From the NCBI GenBank assembly GCA_021927905.1, contig BLLK01000038.1:1-64000 (forward strand): DNA of 64,000 nt, in the 5' to 3' direction. The stretch is from Chaetoceros tenuissimus (taxonomy: Eukaryota > Bacillariophyta > Thalassiosirophyceae > Chaetocerotales > Chaetocerotaceae). The notes under the pieces are model-generated. The model had not been told where the DNA came from, did not search any database, and was given only the letters and a program-made list of their open reading frames with translations. The translations under genes and the position numbers were made by a program. Shown piece after piece: positions 54,444-64,000 of the stretch. Positions within the stretch are counted from its first letter, which is position 1; each line of letters begins with the position of its first letter.

Positions 54444-55604
54444 AAAATTTCCTTTTGCTTTTTCCACAAGCAACCTATGATGATATTTCTTTATGCATTT
54501 TGTAGTAGATACTATTAGATTCAACTCACATTGATCGGCACTGATCAATAGGCTTTTCTTGTATATTTTTGCGCATGTTTCGAATGACACATATTTTTCC
54601 ACTTTCAAAAGGGGCGAAAACAGAGCCATCAAGTAAAGAAAAGCGGCATACCTTACATCGAAACAGACATTGGAAACAGAAACAATCAACAAAGAAGTAA
54701 AAATGAATGAGTTTACACTAAGGTAGGAAGGAGAGGAGAAGTTTTAGCTATCCTACGAGCTTCAATCTTTATTATTTGGTAGACTAATCTCGACGCATAT
54801 TCATATTTTCGTACGTATCGGGTATGACATTTTTGCATAGATAATACCGAAAATGTTTAAGCATGCCTTCTACTCATAGGTACCATCATGTAGACTGAAG
54901 TAGCATCATACTCATAATATATACGCTTGATAAGTAAGAGACATGCTACCTTACTTTCCATCCTTGAAAAATAAGGCACTTTGGGCAAATGCACCGTACA
55001 TACTACTAGAATTACTATAATTATTCCGGTTATTTGCTTTTAGCTTGGTGTTCCTGTAAAAGTCGGCATGGCCAGCAACTCTTACAGTGCGAGGTCAGAT
55101 AATATGACCGAAAGCGGTGAAAAGATATATTTTACTGCAGTAGCTATCACAGGAGCGAGCAATACAAAGCAGAGCTTGCATTGACGTACGGAGGACTACT
55201 TAAAAAAGAAGGGAAATCAATTCGAAAATCTCTAGGGATAATCCTTGCCGGTAACTACTGCTACTCTCACATTCTAAACCATCTATTGAAGTAGATATGA
55301 CTCATACAGCAATCATACAGCAAGGTAGGATGGATGCGTCGTCTTAACGTAGGTACGAGGTTTTCGATAGTAAATTTGACATCGTAGCTCGATTGGGCCT
55401 GTTGATAAGCATAAATGTACAGGTAATGGTGAATACTGAGATGAATTGTTCTAGCATATGTATGTATACATATTTTATGAAGGAAGAGTGATAGTGGTAG
55501 GTGCGATAGGGTGTCATTGTTTGTGAAAAGAGTAGGATCGTTCGTTGTATGAAAGTATGTATGTAGTGGTAGTCTTCATAGGAGCGAGTAAGTGCGTTTG
55601 TAGC

Positions 55605-55722
55605 AGGAACGACCATACAATCATGAGAACACCGATACCCGTCTGCTCATCGAAGTTAAGCATGATCTGGTCGAGGTAGTACTACGGTGGGGGACCACGT
55701 TGGAATTCTCGATGTTGTTCTT
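55605..55722 (+). rRNA. 5S rRNA: 5S ribosomal RNA, copy 4
   Basis: 118 nt, intact. Its upstream spacer belongs to a second type, shared with copies 5-7 (GTATGTATGTAGTGG and AAGTGCG). Confidence 0.93.
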
Positions 55723-56887
55723 AAAATTTCCTTTTGCTTTTTACACAAGCAACCTATGATGATATTTCTTTATGCATTTTGTAGTAGATACTATTAGATT
55801 CAACTCACATTGATCGGCACTGATCAATAGGCTTTTCTTGTATATTTTTGCGCATGTTTCGAATGACACATATTTTTCCACTTTCAAAAGGGGCGAAAAC
55901 AGAGCCATCAAGTAAAGAAAAGCGGCATACCTTACATCGAAACAGACATTGGAAACAGAAACAATCAACAAAGAAGTAAAAATGAATGAGTTTACACTAA
56001 GGTAGGAAGGAGAGGAGAAGTTTTAGCTATCCTACGAGCTTCAATCTTTATTATTTGGTAGACTAATCTCGACGCATATTCATATTTTCGTACGTATCGG
56101 GCGGGTATGACATTTTTGCATAGATAATACCGAAAATGTTTAGGCATGCCTTCTACTCATAGGTACCATCATGTAGACTGAAGTAGCATCATACTCATAA
56201 TATATACGCTTGATAAGTAAGAGACATGCTACCTTACTTTCCATCCTTGAAAAATAAGGCACTTTGGGCAAATGCACCGTACATACTACTAGAATTACTA
56301 TAATTATTCCGGTTATTTGCTTTTAGCTTGGTGTTCCTGTAAAAGTCGGCATGGCCAGCAACTCTTACAGTGCGAGGTCAGATAATATGACCGAAAGCGG
56401 TGAAAAGATATATTTTACTGCAGTAGCTATCACAGGAGCGAGCAATACAAAGCAGAGCTTGCATTGACGTACGGAGGACTACTTAAAAAAGAAGGGAAAT
56501 CAATTCGAAAATCTCTAGGGATAATCCTTGCCGGTAACTACTGCTACTCTCACATTCTAAACCATCTATTGAAGTAGATATGACTCATACAGCAATCATA
56601 CAGCAAGGTAGGATGGATGCGTCGTCTTAACGTAGGTACGAGGTTTTCGATAGTAAATTTGACATCGTAGCTCGATTGGGCCTGTTGATAAGCATAAATG
56701 TACAGGTAATGGTGAATACTGAGATGAATTGTTCTAGCATATGTATGTATACATATTTTATGAAGGAAGAGTGATAGTGGTAGGTGCGATAGGGTGTCAT
56801 TGTTTGTGAAAAGAGTAGGATCGTTCGTTGTATGAAAGTATGTATGTAGTGGTAGTCTTCATAGGAGCGAGTAAGTGCGTTTGTAGC

Positions 56888-57005
56888 AGGAACGACCATA
56901 CAATCATGAGAACACCGATACCCGTCTGCTCATCGAAGTTAAGCATGATCTGGTCGAGGTAGTACTACGGTGGGGGACCACGTTGGAATTCTCGATGTTG
57001 TTCTT
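56888..57005 (+). rRNA. 5S rRNA: 5S ribosomal RNA, copy 5
   Basis: 118 nt, intact. The downstream T-run reads CTTTTTACAC, as after copy 4, where other units have CTTTTTCCAC. Confidence 0.93.
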
Positions 57006-58155
57006 AAAATTTCCTTTTGCTTTTTACACAAGCAACCTATGATGATATTTCTTTATGCATTTTGTAGTAGATACTATTAGATTCAACTCACATTGATCGG
57101 CACTGATCAATAGGCTTTTCTTGTATATTTTTGCGCATGTTTCGAATGACACATATTTTTCCACTTTCAAAAGGGGTGAAAACAGAGCCATCAAGTAAAG
57201 AAAAGCGGCATACCTTACATCGAAACAGACATTGGAAACAGAAACAATCAACAAAGAAGTAAAAATGAATGAGTTTACACTAAGGTAGGAAGGAGAGGAG
57301 AAGTTTTAGCTATCCTACGAGCTTCAATCTTTATTATTTGGTAGACTAATCTCGACGCATATTCATATTTTCGTACGTATCGGGTATGACATTTTTGCAT
57401 AGATAATACCGAAAATGTTTAAGCATGCCTTCTACTCATAGGTACCATCATGTAGACTGAAGTAGCATCATACTCATAATATATACGCTTGATAAGTAAG
57501 AGACATGCTACCTTACTTTCCATCCTTGAAAAATAAGGCACTTTGGGCAAATGCACCGTACATACTACTAGAATTACTATAATTATTCCGGTTATTTGCT
57601 TTTAGCTTGGTGTTCGCATGGCCAGCAACTCTTACAGTGCGAGGTCAGATAATATGACCGAAAGCGGTGAAAAGATATATTTTACTGCAGTAGCTATCAC
57701 AGGAGCGAGCAATACAAAGCAGAGCTTGCATTGACGTACGGAGGACTACTTAAAAAAGAAGGGAAATCAATTCGAAAATCTCTAGGGATAATCCTTGCCG
57801 GTAACTACTGCTACTCTCACATTCTAAACCATCTATTGAAGTAGATATGACTCATACAGCAATCATACAGCAAGGTAGGATGGATGCGTCGTCTTAACGT
57901 AGGTACGAGGTTTTCGATAGTAAATTTGACATCGTAGCTCGATTGGGCCTGTTGATAAGCATAAATGTACAGGTAATGGTGAATACTGAGATGAATTGTT
58001 CTAGCATATGTATTGTATACATATTTTATGAAGGAAGAGTGATAGTGGTAGGTGCGATAGGGTGTCATTGTTTGTGAAAAGAGTAGGATCGTTCGTTGTA
58101 TGAAAGTATGTATGTAGTGGTAGTCTTCATAGGAGCGAGTAAGTGCGTTTGTAGC

Positions 58156-58273
58156 AGGAACGACCATACAATCATGAGAACACCGATACCCGTCTGCTCA
58201 TCGAAGTTAAGCATGATCTGGTCGAGGTAGTACTACGGTGGGGGACCACGTTGGAATTCTCGATGTTGTTCTT
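58156..58273 (+). rRNA. 5S rRNA: 5S ribosomal RNA, copy 6
   Basis: 118 nt, intact, with helix I ends and box C present; the last uninterrupted copy. Confidence 0.93.
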
Positions 58274-59520
58274 AAAATTTCCTTTTGCTTTTTCCACAAG
58301 CAACCTATGATGATATTTCTTTATGCATTTTGTAGTAGATACTATTAGATTCAACTCACATTGATCGGCACTGATCAATAGGCTTTTCTTGTATATTTTT
58401 GCGCATGTTTCGAATGACACATATTTTTCCACTTTCAAAAGGGGTGAAAACAGAGCCATCAAGTAAAGAAAAGCGGCATACCTTACATCAAAACAGACAT
58501 TGGAAACAGAAACAATCAACAAAGAAGTAAAAATGAATGAGTTTACACTAAGGTAGGAAGGAGAGGAGAAGTTTTAGCTATCCTACGAGCTTCAATCTTT
58601 ATTATTTGGTAGACTAATCTCGACGCATATTCATATTTTCGTACGTATCGGGTATGACATTTTTGCATAGATAATACCGAAAATGTTTAAGCATGCCTTC
58701 TACTCATAGGTACCATCATGTAGACTGAAGTAGCATCATACTCATAATATATACGCTTGATAAGTAAGAGACATGCTACCTTACTTTCCATCCTTGAAAA
58801 ATAAGGCACTTTGGGCAAATGCACCGTACATACTACTAGAATTACTATAATTATTCCGGTTATTTGCTTTTAGCTTGGTGTTCGCATGGCCAGCAACTCT
58901 TACAGTGCGAGGTCAGATAATATGACCGAAAGCGATGAAAAGATATATTTTACTGCAGTAGCTATCACAGGAGCGAGCAATACAAAGCAGAGCTTGCATT
59001 GACGTACGGAGGACTACTTAAAAAAGAAGGGAAATCAATTCGAAAATCTCTAGGGATAATCCTTGCCGGTAACTACTGCTACTCTCACATTCTAAACCAT
59101 CTATTGAAGTAGATATGACTCATACAGCAATCATACAGCAAGGTAGGATGGATGCGTCGTCTTAACGTAGGTACGAGGTTTTCGATAGTAAATTTGACAT
59201 CGTAGCTCGATTGGGCCTGTTGATAAGCATAAATGTACAGGTAATGGTGAATACTGAGATGAATTGTTCTAGCATATGTATGTATACATATTTTATGAAG
59301 GAAGAGTGATAGTGGTAGGTGCGATAGGGTGTCATTGTTTGTGAAAAGAGTAGGATCGTTCGTTGTATGAAAGTATGTATGTAGTGGTAGTCTTCATAGG
59401 AGCGAGTAAGTGCGTTTGTAGCAGGAACGACCATACAATCATGAGAACACCGATACCCGTCTTCTCATCGAAGTTAAGCATGATCTGGTCGAGGTAGTAC
59501 TACGGTGGGGGACCACGTTG

Positions 59521-60526
59521 TAACCCCCCGTGCATGCAACAATCCATGCAACTCACTAACAACCACCGCGTTTCAGACTTAGAGAAATTTTAATGCAAGT
59601 CGAAATATTTTCAATACACTTTTACATCTCAAAAACATTTTTACATATTCGAAAAAATTTATAATACAACAATTAACAATATAATATTCTACTGTTACTA
59701 TTTTTTACATCAAAATTGCATATAAAGCGCCATAGATACCGAACGGAGTCAAATCATTGGTTTCGACGTTACTGATGCGTAAATGAATGAAATAGGAGCC
59801 TGTGATGCTCGTATCAAGCAAAAATAAGCCCAGAGGAAGCTACAACCATCATAGCATGGATATAGAACAATCCTGAACCAGCGAAAACGAAGATATCGAG
59901 TCCATCTCACATTTACATCACACGAGCGAGCATGTGTCAATTATGATATGTCGTTTCTTTGCTGTCGATGAAGGCTTGTTCAGAGGCTATCACAGTCACC
60001 GGCTACAGCCTCTCCTAAGGAATAGAAAGAATGAAAAGATTTTGGAGTTGATCATAGTGCTGGTGAAACCAGCACACATCTATTCAAGCATAAGCCGTAT
60101 TAGATGCAATCAGATTCATGACATATGATACATGTTCAGCTTGATTGAGGCAATCCGCAGAGATCTACAAGGAAACACTTCGCATCCACACTCACATACA
60201 ACCAATATCTAACTATAAATGTTTTGTTTGCAGCAGAATGTGTATCATAATTCAAATATGTAGCATCGAAGATGCTGAAAAACTGCTCTTTTTTACTAAG
60301 AATCAGGCTGTGAGTGGAGATGCATGTTGCAAACTTGGATTTTCACGCACTGACACCTAATAAATTAGTTGTTGTAAATTCAACAGTTTGTGCAACAAAT
60401 ACAACAGGTCTGACCCCCAAGGGTACCCCTGTTTTAGAGAGGGGATTCGGTCCCCCTGGTATAAAAGTACGTACGAAACGTTGCATTTGGAAAACTTATG
60501 CAACATTTGTTGTATTTACGGGATTA
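59521..60526. mobile_element. 1006-bp non-autonomous DNA transposon in a 5S rRNA gene, copy A
   Basis: It starts TAACCCCCCGTGCATGCAAC and ends ...TATTTACGGGATTA. The reverse complement of the end, TAATCCCGTAAATACAACAA, aligns imperfectly with the start, giving terminal inverted repeats of ~25-30 bp. It is flanked by CACGTTG at 59514-59520 and 60527-60533. There is no transposase; the longest frames are under ~105 codons. Near the right end are a C/G-rich hairpin-prone segment (CCCCTGTTTTAGAGAGGGG) and a TATAAAAG box pointing outward. A 6-7-bp duplication and insertion in a multicopy RNA gene are traits reported for the Dada superfamily; that assignment is inference. Confidence 0.72.
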
Positions 60527-60533
60527 CACGTTG

Positions 60534-61539
60534 TAACCCCCCGTGCATGCAACAATCCATGCAACTCACTAATAACCACCGCGTTTCAGACTTAGAGGAA
60601 TTTTAATGCAAGTCGAAAAATTTTCAATACACTTTTACATCTCAAAAACATTTTTACATATTCGAAAAAATTTATAATACAACAATTAACAATATAATAT
60701 TCTACTGTTACTATTTTTTACATCAAAATTGCATATAAAGCGCCATAGATACCGAACGGAGTCAAATCATTGGTTTCGACGTTACTGATGCGTAAATGAA
60801 TGAAATAGGAGCCTGTGATGCTCGTATCAAGCAAAAATAAGCCCAGAGGAAGCTACAACCATCATAGCATGGATATAGAACAATCCTGAACCAGCGAAAA
60901 CGAAGATATCGAGTCCATCTCACATTTACATCACACGAGCGAGCATGTGTCAATTATGATATGTCGTTTCTTTGCTGTCGATGAAGGCTTGTTCAGAGGC
61001 TATCACAGTCACCGGCTACAGCCTCTCCTAAGGAATAGAAAGAATGAAAAGATTTTGGAGTTGATCATAGTGCTGGTGAAACCAGCACACATCTATTCAA
61101 GCATAAGCCGTATTAGATGCAATCAGATTCATGACATATGATACATGTTCAGCTTGATTGAGGCAATCCGCAGAGATCTACAAGGAAACACTTCGTATCC
61201 ACACTCACATACAACCAATATCTAACTATAAATGTTTTGTTTGCAGCAGAATGTGTATCATAATTCAAATATGTAGCATCGAAGATGCTGAAAAACTGCT
61301 CTTTTTTACTGAGAATCAGGCTGTGAGTGGAGATGCATGTTGCAAACTTGGATTTTCACGCACTGACACCTAATAAATTAGTTGTTGTAAATTCAACAGT
61401 TTGTGCAACAAATACAACAGGTCTGACCCCCAAGGGTACCCCTGTTTTAGAGAGGGGATTCGGTCCCCCTGGTATAAAAGTACGTACGAAACGTTGCATT
61501 TGGAAAACTTCTGCAACATTTGTTGTATTTACGGGATTA
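60534..61539. mobile_element. 1006-bp non-autonomous DNA transposon in a 5S rRNA gene, copy B
   Basis: It has the same length and orientation as copy A, with about six visible base differences (for example ACTGAGAAT versus ACTAAGAAT, CTTCTGCAAC versus CTTATGCAAC). It is followed by CACGTTG at 61540-61546 and then the 3' end of the 5S gene. It is directly adjacent to copy A, separated only by the 7-bp duplication. Confidence 0.72.
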
Positions 61540-61919
61540 CACGTTGGAATTCTCGATGTTGTTCTTAAAATTTCCTTTTGCTTTTTCCACAAGCAACCTA
61601 TGATGATATTTCTTTATGCATTTTGTAGTAGATACTATTAGATTCAACTCACATTGATCGGCACTGATCAATAGGCTTTTCTTGTATATTTTTGCGCATG
61701 TTTCGAATGACACATATTTTTCCACTTTCAAAAGGGGTGAAAACAGAGCCATCAAGTAAAGAAAAGCGGCATACCTTACATCGAAACAGACATTGGAAAC
61801 AGAAACAATCAACAAAGAAGTAAAAATGAATGAGTTTACACTAAGGTAGGAAGGAGAGGAGAAGTTTTAGCTATCCTACGAGCTTCAATCTTTATTATTT
61901 GGTAGACTAATCTCGAAGC

Positions 61920-62136
61920 AATAAGTTTAAAATTATACTTAAGGTAGGTGACAAACAATAATAGCTAGTTAGTGAAGGGTGTGCATAGCTACCATTCTGT
62001 CGAAGATCCTTGTGAAACTGAAAAATGAAAAATGAAGTATGTGCTTATGCATCTACTAACTAATAATTCACAAATCATTTTCCAACCTTCAGAATCAAAC
62101 CATAAAAAGAGAGAATAATTTACCTTATATCTAGAA
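61920..62136. other. Unique sequence between the 5S array and the last gene
   Basis: About 220 bp that no longer matches the 5S spacer; it includes the upstream region of the CABIN1-like gene. AT-rich, no motif recognised. Confidence 0.45.
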
Positions 62137-64000
62137 ATGGTCGAGTGGGCAGCTGCAAATGTGAAGGAGACCAGTTCTGGGCCAACAGAAGATGGCAGCA
62201 ATCAAGCAAACAAAAGACGAAAAACATCTGAGACACCAGAAGCTGCACTTGCGAGATTGACTTCCTCTTACACAGATGCAATGACTTCTGTCAGCAAGCT
62301 ACACAAAAGAAGCAACCTCTATGTAAAGCAGCAATTATCAACGTCAGATTCATCTGTGATGGACATTGACAATAACGAACAAGACACAAACAGCAATGAA
62401 ATGGATTTCATCGTACAATTGGCATCAGATACACGAAGACGCTTTGAAAATCTTTTATCAGATCCACTGCTTCAAAAGTTTTGCCCAACTTTTCATCATG
62501 TTTGGAAGCACTATGACTCAGACCCAAAGATTCCAACCTGTTTATCATCTTCAGCGCATGAAAATACTCTGAAAGAGTTGGCATATGCAAGTCTCTTGAA
62601 TTATGCAGATTTACTCATTTCTTGCTGTGGATGTAACATCTGTGACGACTCTATTATAGATAGAGGTGTTGTATCGAAGATTAAAGTTGTACAGAGTTTG
62701 AAAATTGGCTGTCTATGGAGTACATTTGAGAAAGATGAAGATACTTCTAGACTAGCGATGGCATCATATTGCGATGCATGTGATTTAGATGGCTCTGATC
62801 CCTTGATTTGGTTGAAATTAGCTCATGCAGCCCGCAAGATGGGGTTGATATTAGATAAGAAGAAGAAATCATATGAAGATGCTAGTATCAATCGAAATTT
62901 GAATTGGAATATGCACCGGATTGAGAGATTTGCGATTGAGAGAGGTTTGACATGTTTGGAAAAAGGGATGCCTCAGAATAGAGTTATGCTTCGGGCTTTT
63001 CATGAAATAGAGCAAATGGAGCATAGAGTGTGTGATAATAATGACTTTGTTCAGGCTCCATATGATTCAAAGGTGGATTCCGCGGAACTTTTAATCGATT
63101 TGAAGCGATACTCATGGACTACTCTCGGGAGACTGCTATTACGCGCTTGTAGGGAAGGTGATACATCTAAGAAGCATGATGGATTCGAAATATCAACATC
63201 TTGGACTCATTCCCTTCACAGAGGAAATGTTTTTGCATCACCTTCAGTCCGCGTCAAAATTTGCCCGTTGCTTTTGTTGGAAGGAAAAGAGCTCATGCTT
63301 ATTTGCAGCTATCTTGGAAAAGAATCAAATGTTTTAGAAGCCACATGTAGATCTATATCATCAGATTTAGTGGCTGCTAGAATAAGAGCTGAAAAAGATC
63401 GCAACAAGGATTTGAAAAGAATCGAGCAAAAAATGGGGGATGCCTTGGAACAATCGAAAAACAGCGCTCCACCCAAATCATTAAGTGACGAACAAAGTAA
63501 ACATGAGCTTCTAAAGTTTGCTCATAGAACGTCCAAACGAGTGAGATCACAGCAAATGTCATCTGACAAACAAGCCGAAAGAAGTAAGAAAAGGAAAAAT
63601 ATTGAGTACTGCCTTATCTCTTCCCTCTTCCCGTGTACAATAGACCATCCCACTTACAATCATAGTCTTTCAAAGACGATTGACTGGAATTCATTATCAA
63701 TATTACATCCTTACACTGACTATACAGCGACAACTGGAAACTTGCAAGAGGAACCAATTGCAAACAATGATTTGATTAAATGTAACGTTACTATTGAGAA
63801 AGGAAAAGAGAAATTAGAGCAGAAATTTCACAGTGGAGACTCATCTCTATCAACATTTGTGGAAAGATTCAGTGCGAACAACTCAGGTTCACGTGAAGTA
63901 CTCCAACGATTTCTAGAACATACATCATGCTATGTCGCTGATGTCTATTTCAACGAAAATGGCAACACTATGTTGTTTTCACAGTGTATATTGGAAAGTA
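62137..64000 (+). CDS. CABIN1/Hir3-like histone-chaperone subunit, 3'-truncated by the window edge
   Basis: An open frame from the ATG at 62137 to the end of the window (at least 621 codons, no stop). After a short nuclear-signal-like NKRRKT (near residue 25), residues ~130-330 contain TPR-like helices. The segment CLWSTFEKDEDTSRLAMASY, then DPLIWLKLAHAARKMGL, then NWNMHRIERFAIERGL recalls the CABIN1/Hir3 pattern of 'D...W..L...A..MG' followed by 'W...'. Near residues 560-600, STFVERFSANNSG then VLQRFLEHTSCYVADV recalls a later conserved block of plant CABIN1. CABIN1/Hir3 are scaffolds of the HIRA complex that deposits histone H3.3. The match is from memory of family patterns and is moderate. 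The remainder, and any introns, lie right of the window. Confidence 0.45.
   Translation, partial: MVEWAAANVKETSSGPTEDGSNQANKRRKTSETPEAALARLTSSYTDAMTSVSKLHKRSNLYVKQQLSTSDSSVMDIDNNEQDTNSNEMDFIVQLASDTRRRFENLLSDPLLQKFCPTFHHVWKHYDSDPKIPTCLSSSAHENTLKELAYASLLNYADLLISCCGCNICDDSIIDRGVVSKIKVVQSLKIGCLWSTFEKDEDTSRLAMASYCDACDLDGSDPLIWLKLAHAARKMGLILDKKKKSYEDASINRNLNWNMHRIERFAIERGLTCLEKGMPQNRVMLRAFHEIEQMEHRVCDNNDFVQAPYDSKVDSAELLIDLKRYSWTTLGRLLLRACREGDTSKKHDGFEISTSWTHSLHRGNVFASPSVRVKICPLLLLEGKELMLICSYLGKESNVLEATCRSISSDLVAARIRAEKDRNKDLKRIEQKMGDALEQSKNSAPPKSLSDEQSKHELLKFAHRTSKRVRSQQMSSDKQAERSKKRKNIEYCLISSLFPCTIDHPTYNHSLSKTIDWNSLSILHPYTDYTATTGNLQEEPIANNDLIKCNVTIEKGKEKLEQKFHSGDSSLSTFVERFSANNSGSREVLQRFLEHTSCYVADVYFNENGNTMLFSQCILES

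Larger units (their letters stand above)
59423..61566 (+). pseudogene. 5S rRNA: 5S rRNA copy 7, split by a double transposon insertion
   Basis: The first 98 nt (59423-59520) and the last 20 nt (61547-61566) of a 5S gene are separated by 2026 bp of inserted DNA. The break follows CACGTTG, which is repeated at the right junction. One base differs from the other copies in the left part (CGTCTTCTC instead of CGTCTGCTC, near nt 41). Box C is kept on the left, so transcription might start, but a normal 5S RNA cannot be made. Confidence 0.9.
51460..61919 (+). repeat. Tandem 5S rDNA array, about 1.27-1.28 kb period
   Basis: Repeat homology begins about 60 bp after the dynein stop and ends abruptly at about 61919 inside a spacer. 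Starts of successive 5S genes are 1284, 1282, 1279, 1283, 1268 and 1267 bp apart. Each unit has one 118-bp 5S gene and a ~1.16-kb AT-rich spacer. Spacers preceding genes 6 and 7 share a ~12-bp deletion near the GTGTTC...GCATGG junction, explaining their shorter length. No second RNA gene (snRNA, tRNA, spliced leader) was recognised in the spacer. Minus-strand frames that recur in every unit are not conserved proteins. The last unit carries a 2-kb insertion. Confidence 0.92.

Noticed and set aside
59521-61539. The two adjacent 1006-bp copies as terminal repeats of one LTR-type element
   Set aside because: Nothing lies between them except 7 bp, each has its own inverted-repeat ends, and there is no internal domain.
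59749-61592. Small ORFs (63-104 codons) inside the 1006-bp element copies
   Set aside because: Identical in both copies only because the element is duplicated; no transposase motif or start context is visible.
51468-61815. Recurring minus-strand frames of 60-120 codons in each 5S repeat unit (for example 51776-52126, 54342-54692)
   Set aside because: They are antisense to the 5S gene and spacer, recur only because the unit is tandemly repeated, and vary in length between units. No domain is visible.
1-64000. CRISPR arrays, bacterial operons, riboswitches, tRNA genes
   Set aside because: None seen; the window is eukaryotic with spliceosomal introns, and no tRNA-like TPsiC box with a matching cloverleaf was recognised.

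Overview
The window looks like nuclear DNA of a centric diatom (Bacillariophyta). The genome is AT-rich and compact. Spliceosomal introns are GT-AG, about 65-95 bp, with canonical GTAAGT-like donors. Genes are closely packed on both strands. The gene content fits a diatom: a BspA-type LRR protein, a plant-type DGD1 galactolipid synthase, a fused dethiobiotin synthetase/DAPA aminotransferase, and a secreted Lys/Ser/Pro repeat protein of silaffin-like composition. A complete outer-arm (DNAH5/DNAH8-class) dynein heavy chain implies a flagellated stage, which centric diatoms have (sperm) and pennates lack. The species cannot be named from the sequence alone.

Layout: 1-7.0 kb is an accessory-looking block: the helicase half of a Helitron transposase running off the left edge, an LRR protein, an unrecognised zinc-ribbon protein behind a 94-bp direct repeat, and a polymerase-beta-type nucleotidyltransferase. 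7.8-14.2 kb holds a multi-pass membrane protein, an SLC43-like MFS transporter (one intron), a type II membrane glycosyltransferase-like protein and the repeat-rich secreted protein. 14.4-20.5 kb is a 6.1-kb non-coding element with identical 173-bp terminal direct repeats and a 4-bp target duplication (LARD-like). 20.7-37 kb is a housekeeping block: a UPF3-like NMD factor, a CELF-type RNA-binding protein, ALKBH8 (tRNA wobble-uridine enzyme), BIO3-BIO1, an acidic AT-hook protein, DGD1 and a sirtuin with an N-terminal zinc finger. 37.0-51.4 kb is one eight-exon dynein heavy-chain gene of about 4617 aa.

From about 60 bp after the dynein stop to 61.9 kb lies a tandem 5S rDNA array. It has seven 118-nt 5S rRNA genes on the + strand with a period of about 1.27-1.28 kb. 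The seventh 5S gene is split by two head-to-tail copies of a 1006-bp element, flanked and separated by the same 7-bp duplication CACGTTG. The element has imperfect terminal inverted repeats and no transposase. A non-autonomous DNA transposon targeting 5S rRNA genes, possibly Dada-like, is the most interesting candidate novelty here. A partial CABIN1/Hir3-like gene runs off the right edge.

Functional themes: RNA biology (UPF3, CELF, ALKBH8, 5S rRNA), organelle metabolism (biotin, galactolipid), chromatin (sirtuin, AT-hook, CABIN1-like) and motility (dynein). The genes are not an operon; closely spaced divergent pairs such as DGD1/sirtuin probably share promoter space.
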